A stretch of DNA of 64,000 nt from Companilactobacillus tucceti DSM 20183 (GCF_001434665.1 NZ_AZDG01000005.1:31312-95311); one strand, 5' to 3'. Shown: positions 41,321 through 51,550, numbered from the stretch's first letter. Notes: generated by a model from the letters alone, not told the origin. Program-made: numbers and translations.

Positions 41321-41370
41321 GAAAACGTTTTTAATTTTTTAAACCGTTCCATCAAAAACACCTAGTTTTA

Positions 41371-42384
41371 CTAAACATCTTTAATAGAAGAGCGGACATG
41401 TAATTCTGGCTTATAGCGAATGATACTTGATTCTTTATCAGAATCATATTTGCCTTTAATAATTTTCAGTAATAATTCTGAAGCTTTCTCACCGATTTCC
41501 ATTATGGGTTGAGCTAGCGTTGTAATTTCTGGCGTAAATAAACTGGCAAAGCTGACATTATCAATTCCAACTAGAGATAGTTGATCTGGAATTGATATGT
41601 TATTTTTTTTGACCCACATCAAAACTGTTTCTAGTAGCATGTCGTTGGTAACGATTAAAGACGTTGGCGGGTTGTCAAGACTCATCAATTCTTTCAACCT
41701 ATCATCAACGTCTTCTACTTGACAATTAATAACATACTCTGGACGATAATCTATTTTTTTATCCCCTAAGGCTTGCTCATAGCCTTCCATACGTTCCACA
41801 CGAGTGGTGATTCCATCTCCGAATGGCAAAGTCAAAATAGCAATCTTCTTATGACCACTTTCAGTCATTAATTCAGTAGCTTCATATCCAGCATCAGTAT
41901 TATCAAGCAAGACACTAGGTATATCCACTCCTTTTAGCATTCTATCCACAAACATAACGGGAATTTTTTGCTTGCGTAAACTCTCATAAAATTCTTTATT
42001 TTCATACGTAGGAAACACTATAATTCCATCTATCTGACGTGCCAAAAAGGACTCTATCAATTCCCTTTCTTTGTTTGGATCGTCATCAGTTTTAGCAATA
42101 ATAACTGAATATCCTACTTTTTGAAAATAATTTTCAATAGAAGCTAGTAGCTCCAACGAAAATCTAGACGATAGATTGGCGCAAATAAATGCTACAACAT
42201 TAGTATTTTTTTGCTTTAAGCTTTTAGCAATTTGATTAGGGTGGTATTCTAATCTCTCAATTGCCTCAGCTATTTTCTGACGTGTGGTAGTGCTCATATA
42301 TTGATAGCGTTTATTCAAAAACTGCGAAACTGTACTTTTTGATACTCCTGCTTCATAAGCAACGTCATTGATCGTGGGCTTCAT
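41371..42384 (-). CDS. LacI family transcriptional regulator
   Basis: A 337-residue repressor: DNA-binding head TINDVAYEAGVSKSTVSQFLNKRY at 3-26, hinge NQIAKSLKQKNTN, then a periplasmic-binding-protein-like sensor domain. The sequence resembles the KdgR/RbsR branch. No sugar transport or catabolic gene adjoins it and it is bounded by terminators, so it acts in trans on unknown targets. GAGGAGA upstream of ATG. Confidence 0.88.
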   Translation of the reverse strand: MKPTINDVAYEAGVSKSTVSQFLNKRYQYMSTTTRQKIAEAIERLEYHPNQIAKSLKQKNTNVVAFICANLSSRFSLELLASIENYFQKVGYSVIIAKTDDDPNKERELIESFLARQIDGIIVFPTYENKEFYESLRKQKIPVMFVDRMLKGVDIPSVLLDNTDAGYEATELMTESGHKKIAILTLPFGDGITTRVERMEGYEQALGDKKIDYRPEYVINCQVEDVDDRLKELMSLDNPPTSLIVTNDMLLETVLMWVKKNNISIPDQLSLVGIDNVSFASLFTPEITTLAQPIMEIGEKASELLLKIIKGKYDSDKESSIIRYKPELHVRSSIKDV

Positions 42385-42416
42385 TTTCTCTCCTCAATAA
42401 TTAAATAGATTTCTTT

Positions 42417-42452
42417 TAAAAAACACCCTTATTACTCATTGAATAAGGATGT
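42417..42452 (-). terminator. Terminator after trpS
   Basis: Stem ACATCCTTATT / AATAAGGGTGT with a U run on the minus strand; the T run on the plus side may make it bidirectional. Confidence 0.72.
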
Positions 42453-42471
42453 TTTTTTTAAAGATTTATCT

Positions 42472-43497
<1,026 letters not shown>

Positions 43498-43511
43498 CTA
43501 AAATTAGCATA

Positions 43512-43728
43512 AAAAAAGCGCTCTATTGAAATTTATCAATAGGACGCTTTCACGTGGTGCCACCTGTTTTGTAGAAATATCTCTACCACTCTGAGGCTGT
43601 AAGGTGACCACCCATTCCATTTCCTAATTCAAGGTCGACAACTCTCACAGCCAAGGAGTCATTCTCTAATTCAACTTACTTGAAATAGTACTTAAAAATG
43701 CTTATGCTTTAGTATACTCTAATTGCTT
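43512..43728 (-). promoter_or_regulatory. T-box riboswitch, tryptophan specifier
   Basis: Leader of trpS. The S-turn AAGTA and the opposing GAAATGGAA frame the specifier TGG; the T-box sequence AGGTGGCACCACG is at 43550-43562 and the terminator (AGCGTCCTATTGA / TCAATAGAGCGCT plus seven U) ends at 43512. The bulge base C (UGGC) matches G73 of tRNA-Trp. Confidence 0.9.
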
Positions 43729-43730
43729 AT

Positions 43731-43759
43731 AGCATAGTGAAAAACCGACAAATTGTCAA
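43731..43759 (-). promoter_or_regulatory. Promoter of trpS
   Basis: Minus-strand TTGACA (43754-43759), 17-base spacer, TATGCT. The -35 box lies 15 bases before the divergent helD start. Confidence 0.65.
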
Positions 43760-43773
43760 TGTGAGGTACTTTA

Positions 43774-46041
43774 ATGACAGTTAATGAAACAAGAGAAGAA
43801 GAACAACAAAGAGTTTATCAAATTGCCGATAAAATCGATGAAAAAATTGAGAGAGCTACTGAAAATTTAGCAAAGGCTCATACCGAAACAGGTAAAATCG
43901 AACGTAACTATGGTGAAAATACCAAGGTCAATACTTTTGAAGTCGATGACCAGATGGAAACAAATGCTTCTGTTCAACAGCAGAAACAGTTGGTTTCATT
44001 AGCAGTCGAAAATGAAAATATTCTTGAATCAAATAAACTAAAACTAGAAAATCTACAAGGTTCACCTTACTTTGGAAGAATCGATATTGTTGAAGATGGC
44101 GAAGAGGACACGCTTTATATTGGGACTTCCACTTTACAAGATGAAGACGGTGACTTTTTGATTTATGACTGGCGAGCACCAGTCTCTGGAATTTACTACA
44201 ACGGTACGCTTGGAAATGTTAGCTACCCTACACCAACAGGTACCGCTAAAGTGGATCTTAAGAAAAAGCGTCAATTTCAAATCGTTAAAAATAAGATCAA
44301 AAATATGTTTGATACCAACGAAACTGTTGGTGATGAAATTTTGCAATCTGTTTTGAGCGAATACAATGACGAATATCTTAAAAATATCGTCGCTACGATC
44401 CAGCACGAACAAAATACAATAATCAGAGATACTAAGTCAGATGTCTTATTAGTACAAGGTGTTGCTGGAAGTGGTAAAACATCAGCCATTTTACAACGTG
44501 TTGCCTACTTGCTCTACCACAGTCGTTCAACTTTAGATGCTGATAAAATAATCCTATTTTCACCTAATAGATTATTCAGTAATTATATTTCTGAAGTCTT
44601 ACCAAGTCTTGGCGAACGTAACATGAGACAAGTTACTTTGAATGAATTCATTTCACTAAGATTGACCGGTATTCAAGTAGAAACACTATTTGAACGTTAC
44701 GAAAAAGATGAGCGAAATCTTCCAGAAACGACTATAAAAATTCGTCTATTTAAAGAAAGTTCTGAATTTTTAAATAAATTAGAAGAAATAGAACAAGAAA
44801 ACAAAGATCATATTCTATACTTTGAAGATATTATTTTTGAAGGCAAGCCATTCTTTACTAAAGAAGAAATCTCAGATATATATAATTCAAAGAATAAAGC
44901 TTATAGCATCCCTGATCGCTTTTTGAAAACTAAAAATACATTGATCAAACGTTTAAAGCAAAGAATTCATGATGATCGTGATGAAGATTGGGTTCAGGCT
45001 GAAATAGACAATCTCTCCGATGAAGATTTCCAACAAATAATTACTGATAATAATATCGAGGAATCAACTAACCAGCGTTCTATAATTGCTGAAGAATTTC
45101 TAAGAGATCGTTATGCTCCTATCTACAATGCCTTGATAAATAATTATTTCTTTGATCCATATAAAGAATATCTATTTATTTTAAATAATTTAAAACAAGA
45201 CTTAGTTCCTGACAATATTTGGAATACTATGATTGAATCAATCGATCATAATGTGGAAACTCATAAATTGGGATTAAGTGATGCCGTAGCAATTCTTTAC
45301 TTGCGTAATTTCATAACTGAAAGTGGAATCAACCGAAATATCCAACACATTTTTATTGATGAAATTCAAGATTATACTATGGCTCAACTGCAATATATTT
45401 CTAAATCTTTCCCTAATGCAAAATTGACATTGTTGGGAGACAAGGCTCAGGACATACTGACTAGCTCATATAGAAATAAAGATTTAATAACTGGTATACA
45501 TGAGTTATTTGAGAAAAAGAAAGTTACTACTATAACTTTGAACCAAAGCTACCGATCAACGGCTGAAATAACTAACTTCGCCAAAAATCTCTTACCTAAT
45601 GGAGACGAAGTAAAGTCGTTCTCCAGAAAAGGTGAAGATCCGGTCATTAAAGTATTTAATGATGAAGATAATTATTACGACGGACTTAAACAAGAGGCCC
45701 GAGAATTAAATCAAAAATATGGAACTGTGGCAATTTTAACCAGAAATCAAGCTCAAGCTGAACAAGTTTATACCCACTTCAGTGACGAATCACTAGTAAC
45801 TTTAGTCACAGCTGATTTCAGGTCCATTCCTAAAGGCATCCTTGTACTACCAATTTATTTGGCAAAGGGATTAGAATTTGATGCGGTTATTGGACACAAT
45901 ATTTCTAGTGAAAATTATCCAGATTCAAGAAGTCGAGATACTCTCTACACTATTTGTACAAGAGCCATGCACAGTCTGACACTTTGTGCAGAAAAAGATC
46001 TATCACCATTATTGAATAAAACAAAAATATCAGTTAATTAG
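43774..46041 (+). CDS. helD: HelD-type RNA polymerase recycling helicase
   Basis: A 755-residue superfamily 1 helicase-like ATPase that pries stalled RNA polymerase from nucleic acid. A long N-terminal coiled coil (about 1-95, charged, enters the secondary channel) precedes Walker A GVAGSGKTSAIL (near 227-238), a HelD-specific insert, motif II FIDEIQDYT, and C-terminal motifs NQSYRSTAEI and LAKGLEFDAVI. Divergent from trpS. In Mycobacterium relatives confer rifampicin tolerance; Firmicutes HelD mainly recycles polymerase. Confidence 0.92.
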   Translation: MTVNETREEEQQRVYQIADKIDEKIERATENLAKAHTETGKIERNYGENTKVNTFEVDDQMETNASVQQQKQLVSLAVENENILESNKLKLENLQGSPYFGRIDIVEDGEEDTLYIGTSTLQDEDGDFLIYDWRAPVSGIYYNGTLGNVSYPTPTGTAKVDLKKKRQFQIVKNKIKNMFDTNETVGDEILQSVLSEYNDEYLKNIVATIQHEQNTIIRDTKSDVLLVQGVAGSGKTSAILQRVAYLLYHSRSTLDADKIILFSPNRLFSNYISEVLPSLGERNMRQVTLNEFISLRLTGIQVETLFERYEKDERNLPETTIKIRLFKESSEFLNKLEEIEQENKDHILYFEDIIFEGKPFFTKEEISDIYNSKNKAYSIPDRFLKTKNTLIKRLKQRIHDDRDEDWVQAEIDNLSDEDFQQIITDNNIEESTNQRSIIAEEFLRDRYAPIYNALINNYFFDPYKEYLFILNNLKQDLVPDNIWNTMIESIDHNVETHKLGLSDAVAILYLRNFITESGINRNIQHIFIDEIQDYTMAQLQYISKSFPNAKLTLLGDKAQDILTSSYRNKDLITGIHELFEKKKVTTITLNQSYRSTAEITNFAKNLLPNGDEVKSFSRKGEDPVIKVFNDEDNYYDGLKQEARELNQKYGTVAILTRNQAQAEQVYTHFSDESLVTLVTADFRSIPKGILVLPIYLAKGLEFDAVIGHNISSENYPDSRSRDTLYTICTRAMHSLTLCAEKDLSPLLNKTKISVN

Positions 46042-46160
46042 ACGTGAAAAGCCGTCGCTATCCAAAAGGATAACGGCGGCTTTTTTTGTTTTGTTATACC
46101 AACAAGGTACTCAGGTAATAATGTCGTATTAAAACATTCATTGATTGATTCAATAATCAT
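46038..46160 (-). CDS. Possible 40-residue peptide (low confidence)
   Basis: ATG preceded by a strong GAGGTGATAGG site, reading MIIESINECFNTTLLPEYLV and on to a stop at 46038. It follows the CPBP-like gene by 67 bases on the same strand. The C-terminal half is the antisense of the helD terminator, which argues against a conserved protein. It carries one Cys and no export leader I recognise. Confidence 0.22.
   Translation of the reverse strand: MIIESINECFNTTLLPEYLVGITKQKKPPLSFWIATAFHV
46046..46091 (+). terminator. Terminator after helD
   Basis: Stem AAAGCCGTCGCTATCC / GGATAACGGCGGCTTT with an AAAA loop and a seven-U run. Confidence 0.9.
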
Positions 46161-46227
46161 CCTATCACCTCATTAGCTTTTGATGACAGAGTAACAGATG
46201 ATTGTAAATTTTTCGTATAGTAAGATT

Positions 46228-46893
46228 CTAAATTAAAATTGTTCCAACAATGGCACTGATAATAGCTACCAGCATTGCCATCTTCTCATCTTTTGTATAT
46301 AGATATGTCAAAGACATGCACCATCCTAGTGCTGTATTCATAAAGAATTGAATAAATGAACCTGGTAATGTTATTGCACCGGCGATTAGACCACTAATAA
46401 TAATACCTGAAATTGCATTAGCTGATGTACTTTCTCTAAAGAAATAATTGAAAAAGAATCCTGTTTGAACCATCTGCTGTTGAACAGTAATGATAATTAT
46501 GTTGGCTACCAAATTGAACAAAAATACTTTTTGATCTGAACTAGCCACATCGTCATTTACAAATTGAGGCAATCTACCTGTCACTTGTAAATAACTGACA
46601 GCCAATCTCATTGCGCATACCAAAATAATCATTAATGCAACAAAACCAAAATTAGCTGACAACGAATCTTTAAACTTTGGTGGATTATCTAAAAATGAGC
46701 GTCGCTCTCTTAAATATCTTCTTACCATCAAAAAAGTTAAAAATAGACCTAAAATAAAGAATACTGCTGCTAAAGTATCATTCAGACCCTTTTCAGTAGC
46801 AACAATATTTTTTAAGGCTAATGTACCAACAGCAAAAACGATCCAGATTATATATCTAGTAAAGTCGGTACCTTTAGATTCTCCTACGCGCAT
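46228..46893 (-). CDS. CPBP-like integral membrane protein lacking the EE motif
   Basis: A 221-residue protein with about seven hydrophobic segments, arranged as in CPBP (Rce1/Abi-type) intramembrane proteases. The segment that normally bears EExxxR reads VQQQMVQTGFFFNYFF, so both catalytic Glu are Gln, and the following conserved Arg and His positions are also not seen. It may be an inactive homologue. Start set at ATG 46893 after GGAAG; a TTG at 46911 is rejected. Its neighbours give no pathway. Confidence 0.55.
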   Translation of the reverse strand: MRVGESKGTDFTRYIIWIVFAVGTLALKNIVATEKGLNDTLAAVFFILGLFLTFLMVRRYLRERRSFLDNPPKFKDSLSANFGFVALMIILVCAMRLAVSYLQVTGRLPQFVNDDVASSDQKVFLFNLVANIIIITVQQQMVQTGFFFNYFFRESTSANAISGIIISGLIAGAITLPGSFIQFFMNTALGWCMSLTYLYTKDEKMAMLVAIISAIVGTILI

Positions 46894-46984
46894 AATATAT
46901 CTTCCAATCAATAAATTTTCTTAGTAATTATATCACACGACAAACTTCAATCGGCTTGAGCTTAAGAATTGTTGAGAAACTTAA

Positions 46985-47107
46985 GAGAGTGTGAAAAAAG
47001 GCGATCTGCCACCGGAGCATAGCCTAGAACCACGAATGATTGGTACCATCAATCATTTGTGGTTCTAGGCTATGTGGAAGTTGCAGCCTTTTTTTACACG
47101 TTTAGAC
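46985..47107 (+). repeat. Palindromic intergenic repeat, subfamily A, copy A3
   Basis: The best-paired A copy: GAGAGTGTGAAAAAAGGC pairs with GCCTTTTTTTACAC, and GAGCATAGCCTAGAACCAC with GTGGTTCTAGGCTATG around the core ATGATTGGTACCATCAATCAT. It lies between the terminator of the large surface protein gene and the CPBP-like gene, in the opposite orientation to both. Confidence 0.88.
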
Positions 47108-47109
47108 CA

Positions 47110-47149
47110 TAAAAGTTCTAAGTAAAGGAATTAATCTTTACTTAGAACT
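47110..47149 (-). terminator. Terminator after the anchored surface protein gene
   Basis: Stem AGTTCTAAGTAAAG / CTTTACTTAGAACT followed by UUUUAUGG on the minus strand. Confidence 0.75.
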
Positions 47150-47162
47150 AATCTCAGGTTAA

Positions 47163-49067
47163 TTAAACATGCTTACGTTTCTTAAATCCAAATACTCCAA
47201 CAATTGCTGCCAAAACAACACCTAATAAACTAATTAGGCCTGTTGCTTTCATTCCTGTTTGTGGGAATGATCCAGCCGCTTTGTTTTCATTCTTAATAGT
47301 ATTTGTTGAACCGGTAATCAAACCACCTTGATTATTTTCGGAAGATCCATTAGTAATTGATTCGCCTGGAAGTAATCCTTCTGAATCCTCTTCGTTACTA
47401 TTTTCTGATTCTTCATCGTCACCATTTTCATCGGTTTCGTTAGGATCTTCTGGATCTGTAGTATCTTCGTTATCCTCTTCACCATTTTCGTCTGGGTCAG
47501 TTGGATTTTCAGGATCTGTAGGCTCTTCTGGGTCAGTGGTATTGCCACCGTCCTCATCACCACCGTTTTCATCTGGAACTAGTGGTTCTTCAGGATCAAT
47601 ACCTTCATTGTCTCCATCTTCATTTTCATCGGGTAATTCTACACCTATTCCTGGCAATGTCATTGGTATTTCAAATTCGGTTTCTTTGTCAGAACTATCT
47701 TGAAGATCCCATCTGTGAGTTTCAGCATTAACGTTAACTTTATCAGCAACAATATTACCATCCAAGTTTTGGTTAGCATTAATTGTGGCTTCTGGAGCTA
47801 AGATACTGCCTTGGAATGGACGGTCAACATTGATCGTTCCATCATAGATTTTATTACTTGCAGTACTATCATAGAAATTCCAAAGCAAATGGTTATCACC
47901 AAAGTACTCTGTTTCCTTATTAGGACGTTCCTCACCATCATCTGAATTTTCACTAGGATCAGGACGATCAACATTATCGTTATAAACGACTTTGATTTGA
48001 GAAGTAATGTTATATTCAGGTTCCCCTTCTGTATCAACATTGATAATAACAGTTGTTCCTTCGGGATCTTTAGACAATCCAGCGATAGTTAATGGTGTAC
48101 CAGAAGTTAAAACATCTTTAGAAAGATTGATAACAATTTGATTTTGATCATTTGGTTTATAATCACGTAGATCAATAACTCTATTATTTTGATCTGGAAA
48201 ATCGGATGCTTTGATCTCAACATTTGGATCCATTAAAGAATATGCTTCTGATTTAACATCTAATTCTGAAAAGATCTTAGCAAAGTCTATATAAACATTG
48301 CCATTTTTATCTTCATAAGTTTCATCTGATGTCAAATGGTCAATATCAGCACCATTTACATTAGTTCTGTTTGGATTGGAGACATTAACATCAACACTAT
48401 CACCAAAGACAACTTTATTTGTTCTACTATTACCAGCAGAAACAAATGAGCTATTAGCAATCTTATTAAGGTTTTGAATATATGAAATATCCTTATCTAG
48501 TAATTCCTCATGAATATTAGTACCAAAGTTAACATTACCATTTAAAGTGCCGACGGCAATATTACCATTGGTATGTGCATTTAACGTTGCTTCATTAGCA
48601 AAAATATGAAAGTATGCTGCATAGTCTAACAAGTTAGTTTTTGATGGTAAATCATCCTCAACATTTCCACCATCTTTAACTTGTGAGTTTTCCGCATATG
48701 TTACTGGAGCTTGTGTTGCTGCACTACTCGATGCTTGTGTTACTGGTGTTACTTGTTTTTGCGCCATTGATTGAATATACATTCTATTACTGTTATTCAA
48801 TTGAGTATTTTGATTAGTTTTTTGTTGTACTTGTTGTGGCTGTGTTTGTTGTGCTTGGGCTGTAGTTGCTTGATCTTGGTCAGCTTGTGAATTATCAGTA
48901 CTACCTTGGTCAGTATTATCAGTCGTAGTTGTAGTTACATCTGCAGTTGGTTGAGTATTCCCATTTACTTCATCAGCATACGTATTATTTGAAACTGCAA
49001 TAAATGAAAGAACGGCCGCACTAGTTGCCACGCATGATAGTGCCCATTTACTTCCTTTTTTAATCAT
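47163..49067 (-). CDS. Sortase-anchored surface protein with choice-of-anchor A domain
   Basis: A 634-residue exported protein. Signal peptide (1-31), a Gln/Thr/Ser-rich spacer to about 115, then a choice-of-anchor A adhesin-like domain (about 140-455; NLLDYAAYFHIFANEATLNA ... NIAVGTLNGNVNFGTN ... FQGSILAPEATINANQNLDGNIVADKV). An acidic Pro/Asp/Glu/Asn repeat stalk (about 470-595) leads to the sorting signal SFPQTG, a hydrophobic helix and KKRKHV. The sortase motif is FPQTG instead of LPxTG. Probably an adhesin. GGGGGC before ATG; an AAACCGGTTT palindrome lies upstream. Confidence 0.85.
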   Translation of the reverse strand: MIKKGSKWALSCVATSAAVLSFIAVSNNTYADEVNGNTQPTADVTTTTTDNTDQGSTDNSQADQDQATTAQAQQTQPQQVQQKTNQNTQLNNSNRMYIQSMAQKQVTPVTQASSSAATQAPVTYAENSQVKDGGNVEDDLPSKTNLLDYAAYFHIFANEATLNAHTNGNIAVGTLNGNVNFGTNIHEELLDKDISYIQNLNKIANSSFVSAGNSRTNKVVFGDSVDVNVSNPNRTNVNGADIDHLTSDETYEDKNGNVYIDFAKIFSELDVKSEAYSLMDPNVEIKASDFPDQNNRVIDLRDYKPNDQNQIVINLSKDVLTSGTPLTIAGLSKDPEGTTVIINVDTEGEPEYNITSQIKVVYNDNVDRPDPSENSDDGEERPNKETEYFGDNHLLWNFYDSTASNKIYDGTINVDRPFQGSILAPEATINANQNLDGNIVADKVNVNAETHRWDLQDSSDKETEFEIPMTLPGIGVELPDENEDGDNEGIDPEEPLVPDENGGDEDGGNTTDPEEPTDPENPTDPDENGEEDNEDTTDPEDPNETDENGDDEESENSNEEDSEGLLPGESITNGSSENNQGGLITGSTNTIKNENKAAGSFPQTGMKATGLISLLGVVLAAIVGVFGFKKRKHV

Positions 49068-49157
49068 ACAAATTGCCCCCTAGACAAAAATACTTTTATA
49101 AAATTAATAAACGAATAAATTATCACGCTCTAAAACCTAGCTGTCAAACCGGTTTAC

Positions 49158-49174
49158 GGCAGATATCGCTTAGT
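49158..49174. promoter_or_regulatory. Possible operator upstream of the surface protein gene
   Basis: The segment TGTCAAACCGGTTTACGG contains the perfect palindrome AAACCGGTTT with a central CG, the shape of LacI-family operators. A LacI regulator without local targets lies at 41371-42384. The link is speculative. Confidence 0.25.
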
Positions 49175-49235
49175 TATGAATGATAGGAATATCCATTTTG
49201 CCAAGTTATTTATATAGTAATTATTCCAGTTCTAT

Positions 49236-49263
49236 TTGAAAACGTTTGTAAACGAATTATAAT
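49236..49263 (+). promoter_or_regulatory. Promoter of the VIT-family gene overlapped by a cre-like site
   Basis: TTGAAA (49236-49241), 16-base spacer, TATAAT (49258-49263). The sequence TGAAAACGTTTGTA at 49237-49250 fits the CcpA consensus at 13 of 14 positions and covers the -35 box, so CcpA would repress. Confidence 0.55.
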
Positions 49264-49296
49264 GGAACTATTAATAGTTGTTAGGGAGATTAACAT

Positions 49297-50016
49297 ATGA
49301 AAAATGGAATATCCTTGAACACAGTAAAAATGCAAAAATTAACGAGTAATTATCGTTTATCAGAGAAATTAAATGTTATTCGTGCTGGGGTTTTGGGTGC
49401 TAATGATGGAATTATTTCTGTAGCAGGTATTGTTCTAGGTGTTGCAGGAGCTAATCAAGGGCAACTGGCATTACTGATTGCTGGATTATCAGGTATGTTT
49501 GCCGGAGCATTTTCTATGGCCGGTGGCGAATATGTGTCAGTCAGCACTCAACGTGACACTCAAAAAACAATGACCAAGTTTCAACAAGCCACGTTGAAAG
49601 AACATCGAGAAGAAGAAACAGATAAATTAACCCAAAAATATATTAATGAGGGACTTTCTCCAGAACTAGCTAATAAATGTTCTAAAGAATTAATGAAGTC
49701 TCATGGTTTGGAAACAACTCTAAGAAGTAAATATAATATCGAATTGCACCACTACTTTAATCCATGGCATGCAGCAATTTGTTCCTTCTTTTCATTTATT
49801 TGTGGGGCAATATTGCCACTACTATCTATAACTTTGATCCCCGATCCATACAAGATCGTCGGTACAATGTTTGCGATGATTTTAGCTTTAATGGGAACTG
49901 GGTATATTAGTTCTAAATTGGGACATAACAATTCTATGAAGTTTATTATTAGAAACGTTATTACCGGTAGTTTAACGATGTTGATAACTTACCTAATCGG
50001 TGGAACTCTTGGCTGA
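49297..50016 (+). CDS. VIT1/CCC1 family Fe2+/Mn2+ transporter
   Basis: A 239-residue membrane protein with five hydrophobic segments. The first contains NVIRAGVLGANDGIISVAGIVLGVAGA and the second FAGAFSMAGGEYVSVSTQRD, both signatures of VIT transporters that move iron or manganese out of the cytosol. A cytosolic Glu/Lys-rich metal-binding loop (about 95-145) is present. GGGAG upstream. An MntR-type regulator lies 0.9 kb downstream, but no shared operator was identified. Confidence 0.88.
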   Translation: MKNGISLNTVKMQKLTSNYRLSEKLNVIRAGVLGANDGIISVAGIVLGVAGANQGQLALLIAGLSGMFAGAFSMAGGEYVSVSTQRDTQKTMTKFQQATLKEHREEETDKLTQKYINEGLSPELANKCSKELMKSHGLETTLRSKYNIELHHYFNPWHAAICSFFSFICGAILPLLSITLIPDPYKIVGTMFAMILALMGTGYISSKLGHNNSMKFIIRNVITGSLTMLITYLIGGTLG

Positions 50017-50027
50017 TCAAAAATCGT

Positions 50028-50078
50028 GCAAAAAAAATATGACAAGCAATCCATTTTGGGATTACTTGCCATATTTAC
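50028..50078. terminator. Terminator after the VIT-family gene
   Basis: Stem AAATATG(A)CAAGCAATCC / GGGATTACTTGCCATATTT with a short loop and A/T runs. Confidence 0.65.
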
Positions 50079-50130
50079 TTTATTGATTGAAAGTTGACTA
50101 CTATTTAATCAACTATCTATAAATTATAGA

Positions 50131-50203
50131 GCCGTCTATCGGATTTGAACCGACGACCCCCACCTTACCATGGTGATGCTCTACCTATCTGAGCTAAGAC
50201 GGC
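50131..50203 (-). tRNA. tRNA-Thr (anticodon GGT)
   Basis: Cloverleaf on the minus strand: acceptor GCCGTCT / AGACGGC, D arm GCTC...GAGC, anticodon stem TCACC / GGTGG with loop ATGGTAA (anticodon GGT), variable GGGTC region and T-loop GGTTCAAATCC. Discriminator base U; the CCA end is not encoded. Confidence 0.95.
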
Positions 50204-50254
50204 ATTTTCAACCTCTATTCTATCAGATAAGGTAATATTGCAAAATACTTTTTA

Positions 50255-50776
50255 CTAAAATGCCTCTATAATTTCAGCTATACCCGTTGCAAAGAAGAAG
50301 AACGCCAACATAAAGACGATCACACCTCCAGCTAAAATGGGATTAAATAATAATATGATGGCAAAAATAAGGTTCAAAATACCAACAATTACAATTAGCC
50401 AATAATACTTTTTCCCAAAGAAATGATAAAACCTAGACGTAAGTAATTGGAAACAAGCATCAAGTAAAAACCAGATGGCAAACATATAAATGGTTACTCC
50501 TACCCCAACGTTAATGTGGGCAATAAAAATAATTCCAATAATAATATTTGCGATAGCTGCCAGTATCGTCCATCCATTGTTAGAACCTAAAAAGCGTCCC
50601 ATTTGTGATCCAAACCAGAGCTGATAAACTCCTCTTAAGATAGCAGCAAAGCCTAAGATGTAAGCTATAGTTGATAAACTATTAAGTGGATACCAAACTA
50701 CTAAATAACCTACATACAATGATAAAATTCCAAAAATCAATCCAAACCAATCTATTCTGCGTTTCGGTAAATTCAT
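50255..50776 (-). CDS. HdeD-like (DUF308) membrane protein
   Basis: A 173-residue protein with six hydrophobic segments arranged as three two-helix repeats, matching the HdeD/DUF308 family associated with acid stress in enterobacteria. Gly-rich turns (ILGFAAILRGVYQL, ANIIIGIIFIAH, ILNLIFAIILLFNPI) mark the repeats. GGAAGGGGG before ATG. It is monocistronic; role in acid resistance here is only inferred. Confidence 0.75.
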   Translation of the reverse strand: MNLPKRRIDWFGLIFGILSLYVGYLVVWYPLNSLSTIAYILGFAAILRGVYQLWFGSQMGRFLGSNNGWTILAAIANIIIGIIFIAHINVGVGVTIYMFAIWFLLDACFQLLTSRFYHFFGKKYYWLIVIVGILNLIFAIILLFNPILAGGVIVFMLAFFFFATGIAEIIEAF

Positions 50777-50892
50777 TGATTTTCCCCCTTCCTATATCAA
50801 TTATTTTAACATTATTGATCCTCCAAAAATTTCAATCTGCGTTATAATTAATTAACTAATCTAGAATTTAGTTCAAACGAAAGGTAAAAAAA

Positions 50893-51546
50893 TTGTCACC
50901 TAACAAAGAAAATTATCTTAAAACTATTTACGAATTGAATTATGACTTTACTAAGATCACTAATAAGCGTATCTCAGAAATCATGAATGTTTCTGCACCT
51001 TCTGTTACAGAGATGCTTAATTCATTAGCAAGTGAAGGTTATTTGACACATTCTCCTTATAATAAAATCACTCTTACTCCTAAGGGAAATAGAGTATCAG
51101 AAAAGTTAGTAAAAACTCACCGTCTATGGGAAGTATTTTTACATGACTGTCTAAAATACCCTGTTGATAATGTCCACAATCATGCAGATGCTCTAGAACA
51201 TTCTTCTGATGATGATCTAATGACTCAATTAAATGATTTCTTAGGTCATCCTCAACGTTGTCCTCATGGTGGGATTATTCCTGGAAATGGACAAGGTGAA
51301 ACTGATGCCGATGATGAACTTTTAAGTATGGTAAAAGATGGAACACATGCTCAAATAGTTCGTATCTCTGATAATTATGATTTCCTACAATACTTTGGAA
51401 GTTTGGATTTAGAGATCGACGACATTATCAAAGTAGTAAAACATGAAAAATTCGACGGTTCTTTAGTCGTCGAAAAAGAAAATGGAACATTGCTAACTAT
51501 TGGTGCCAAGGCAATAGACTACATTTTCGTTGAAGAAAGAAAATAA
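50893..51546 (+). CDS. Metal-dependent regulator, DtxR/MntR family
   Basis: A 217-residue regulator starting with TTG (AAAGG 8 bases upstream). The N-terminal winged helix is NYLKTIYELN...RISEIMNVSAPSVTEMLNSLASEGYLTHSPY; the dimerisation/metal domain has HRLWEVFLHDCL, HNHADALEHSSDDDL and CPHGGIIPG, positions that hold Mn/Fe ligands; a C-terminal SH3-like (FeoA) domain follows from about 150. Probably controls Mn or Fe uptake. A strong terminator follows. Confidence 0.88.
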   Translation: MSPNKENYLKTIYELNYDFTKITNKRISEIMNVSAPSVTEMLNSLASEGYLTHSPYNKITLTPKGNRVSEKLVKTHRLWEVFLHDCLKYPVDNVHNHADALEHSSDDDLMTQLNDFLGHPQRCPHGGIIPGNGQGETDADDELLSMVKDGTHAQIVRISDNYDFLQYFGSLDLEIDDIIKVVKHEKFDGSLVVEKENGTLLTIGAKAIDYIFVEERK

Positions 51547-51550
51547 CATA

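Noticed and set aside
43928-44489. Several minus-strand frames within helD
   Set aside because: Shadows of the helD coding frame with no family resemblance.
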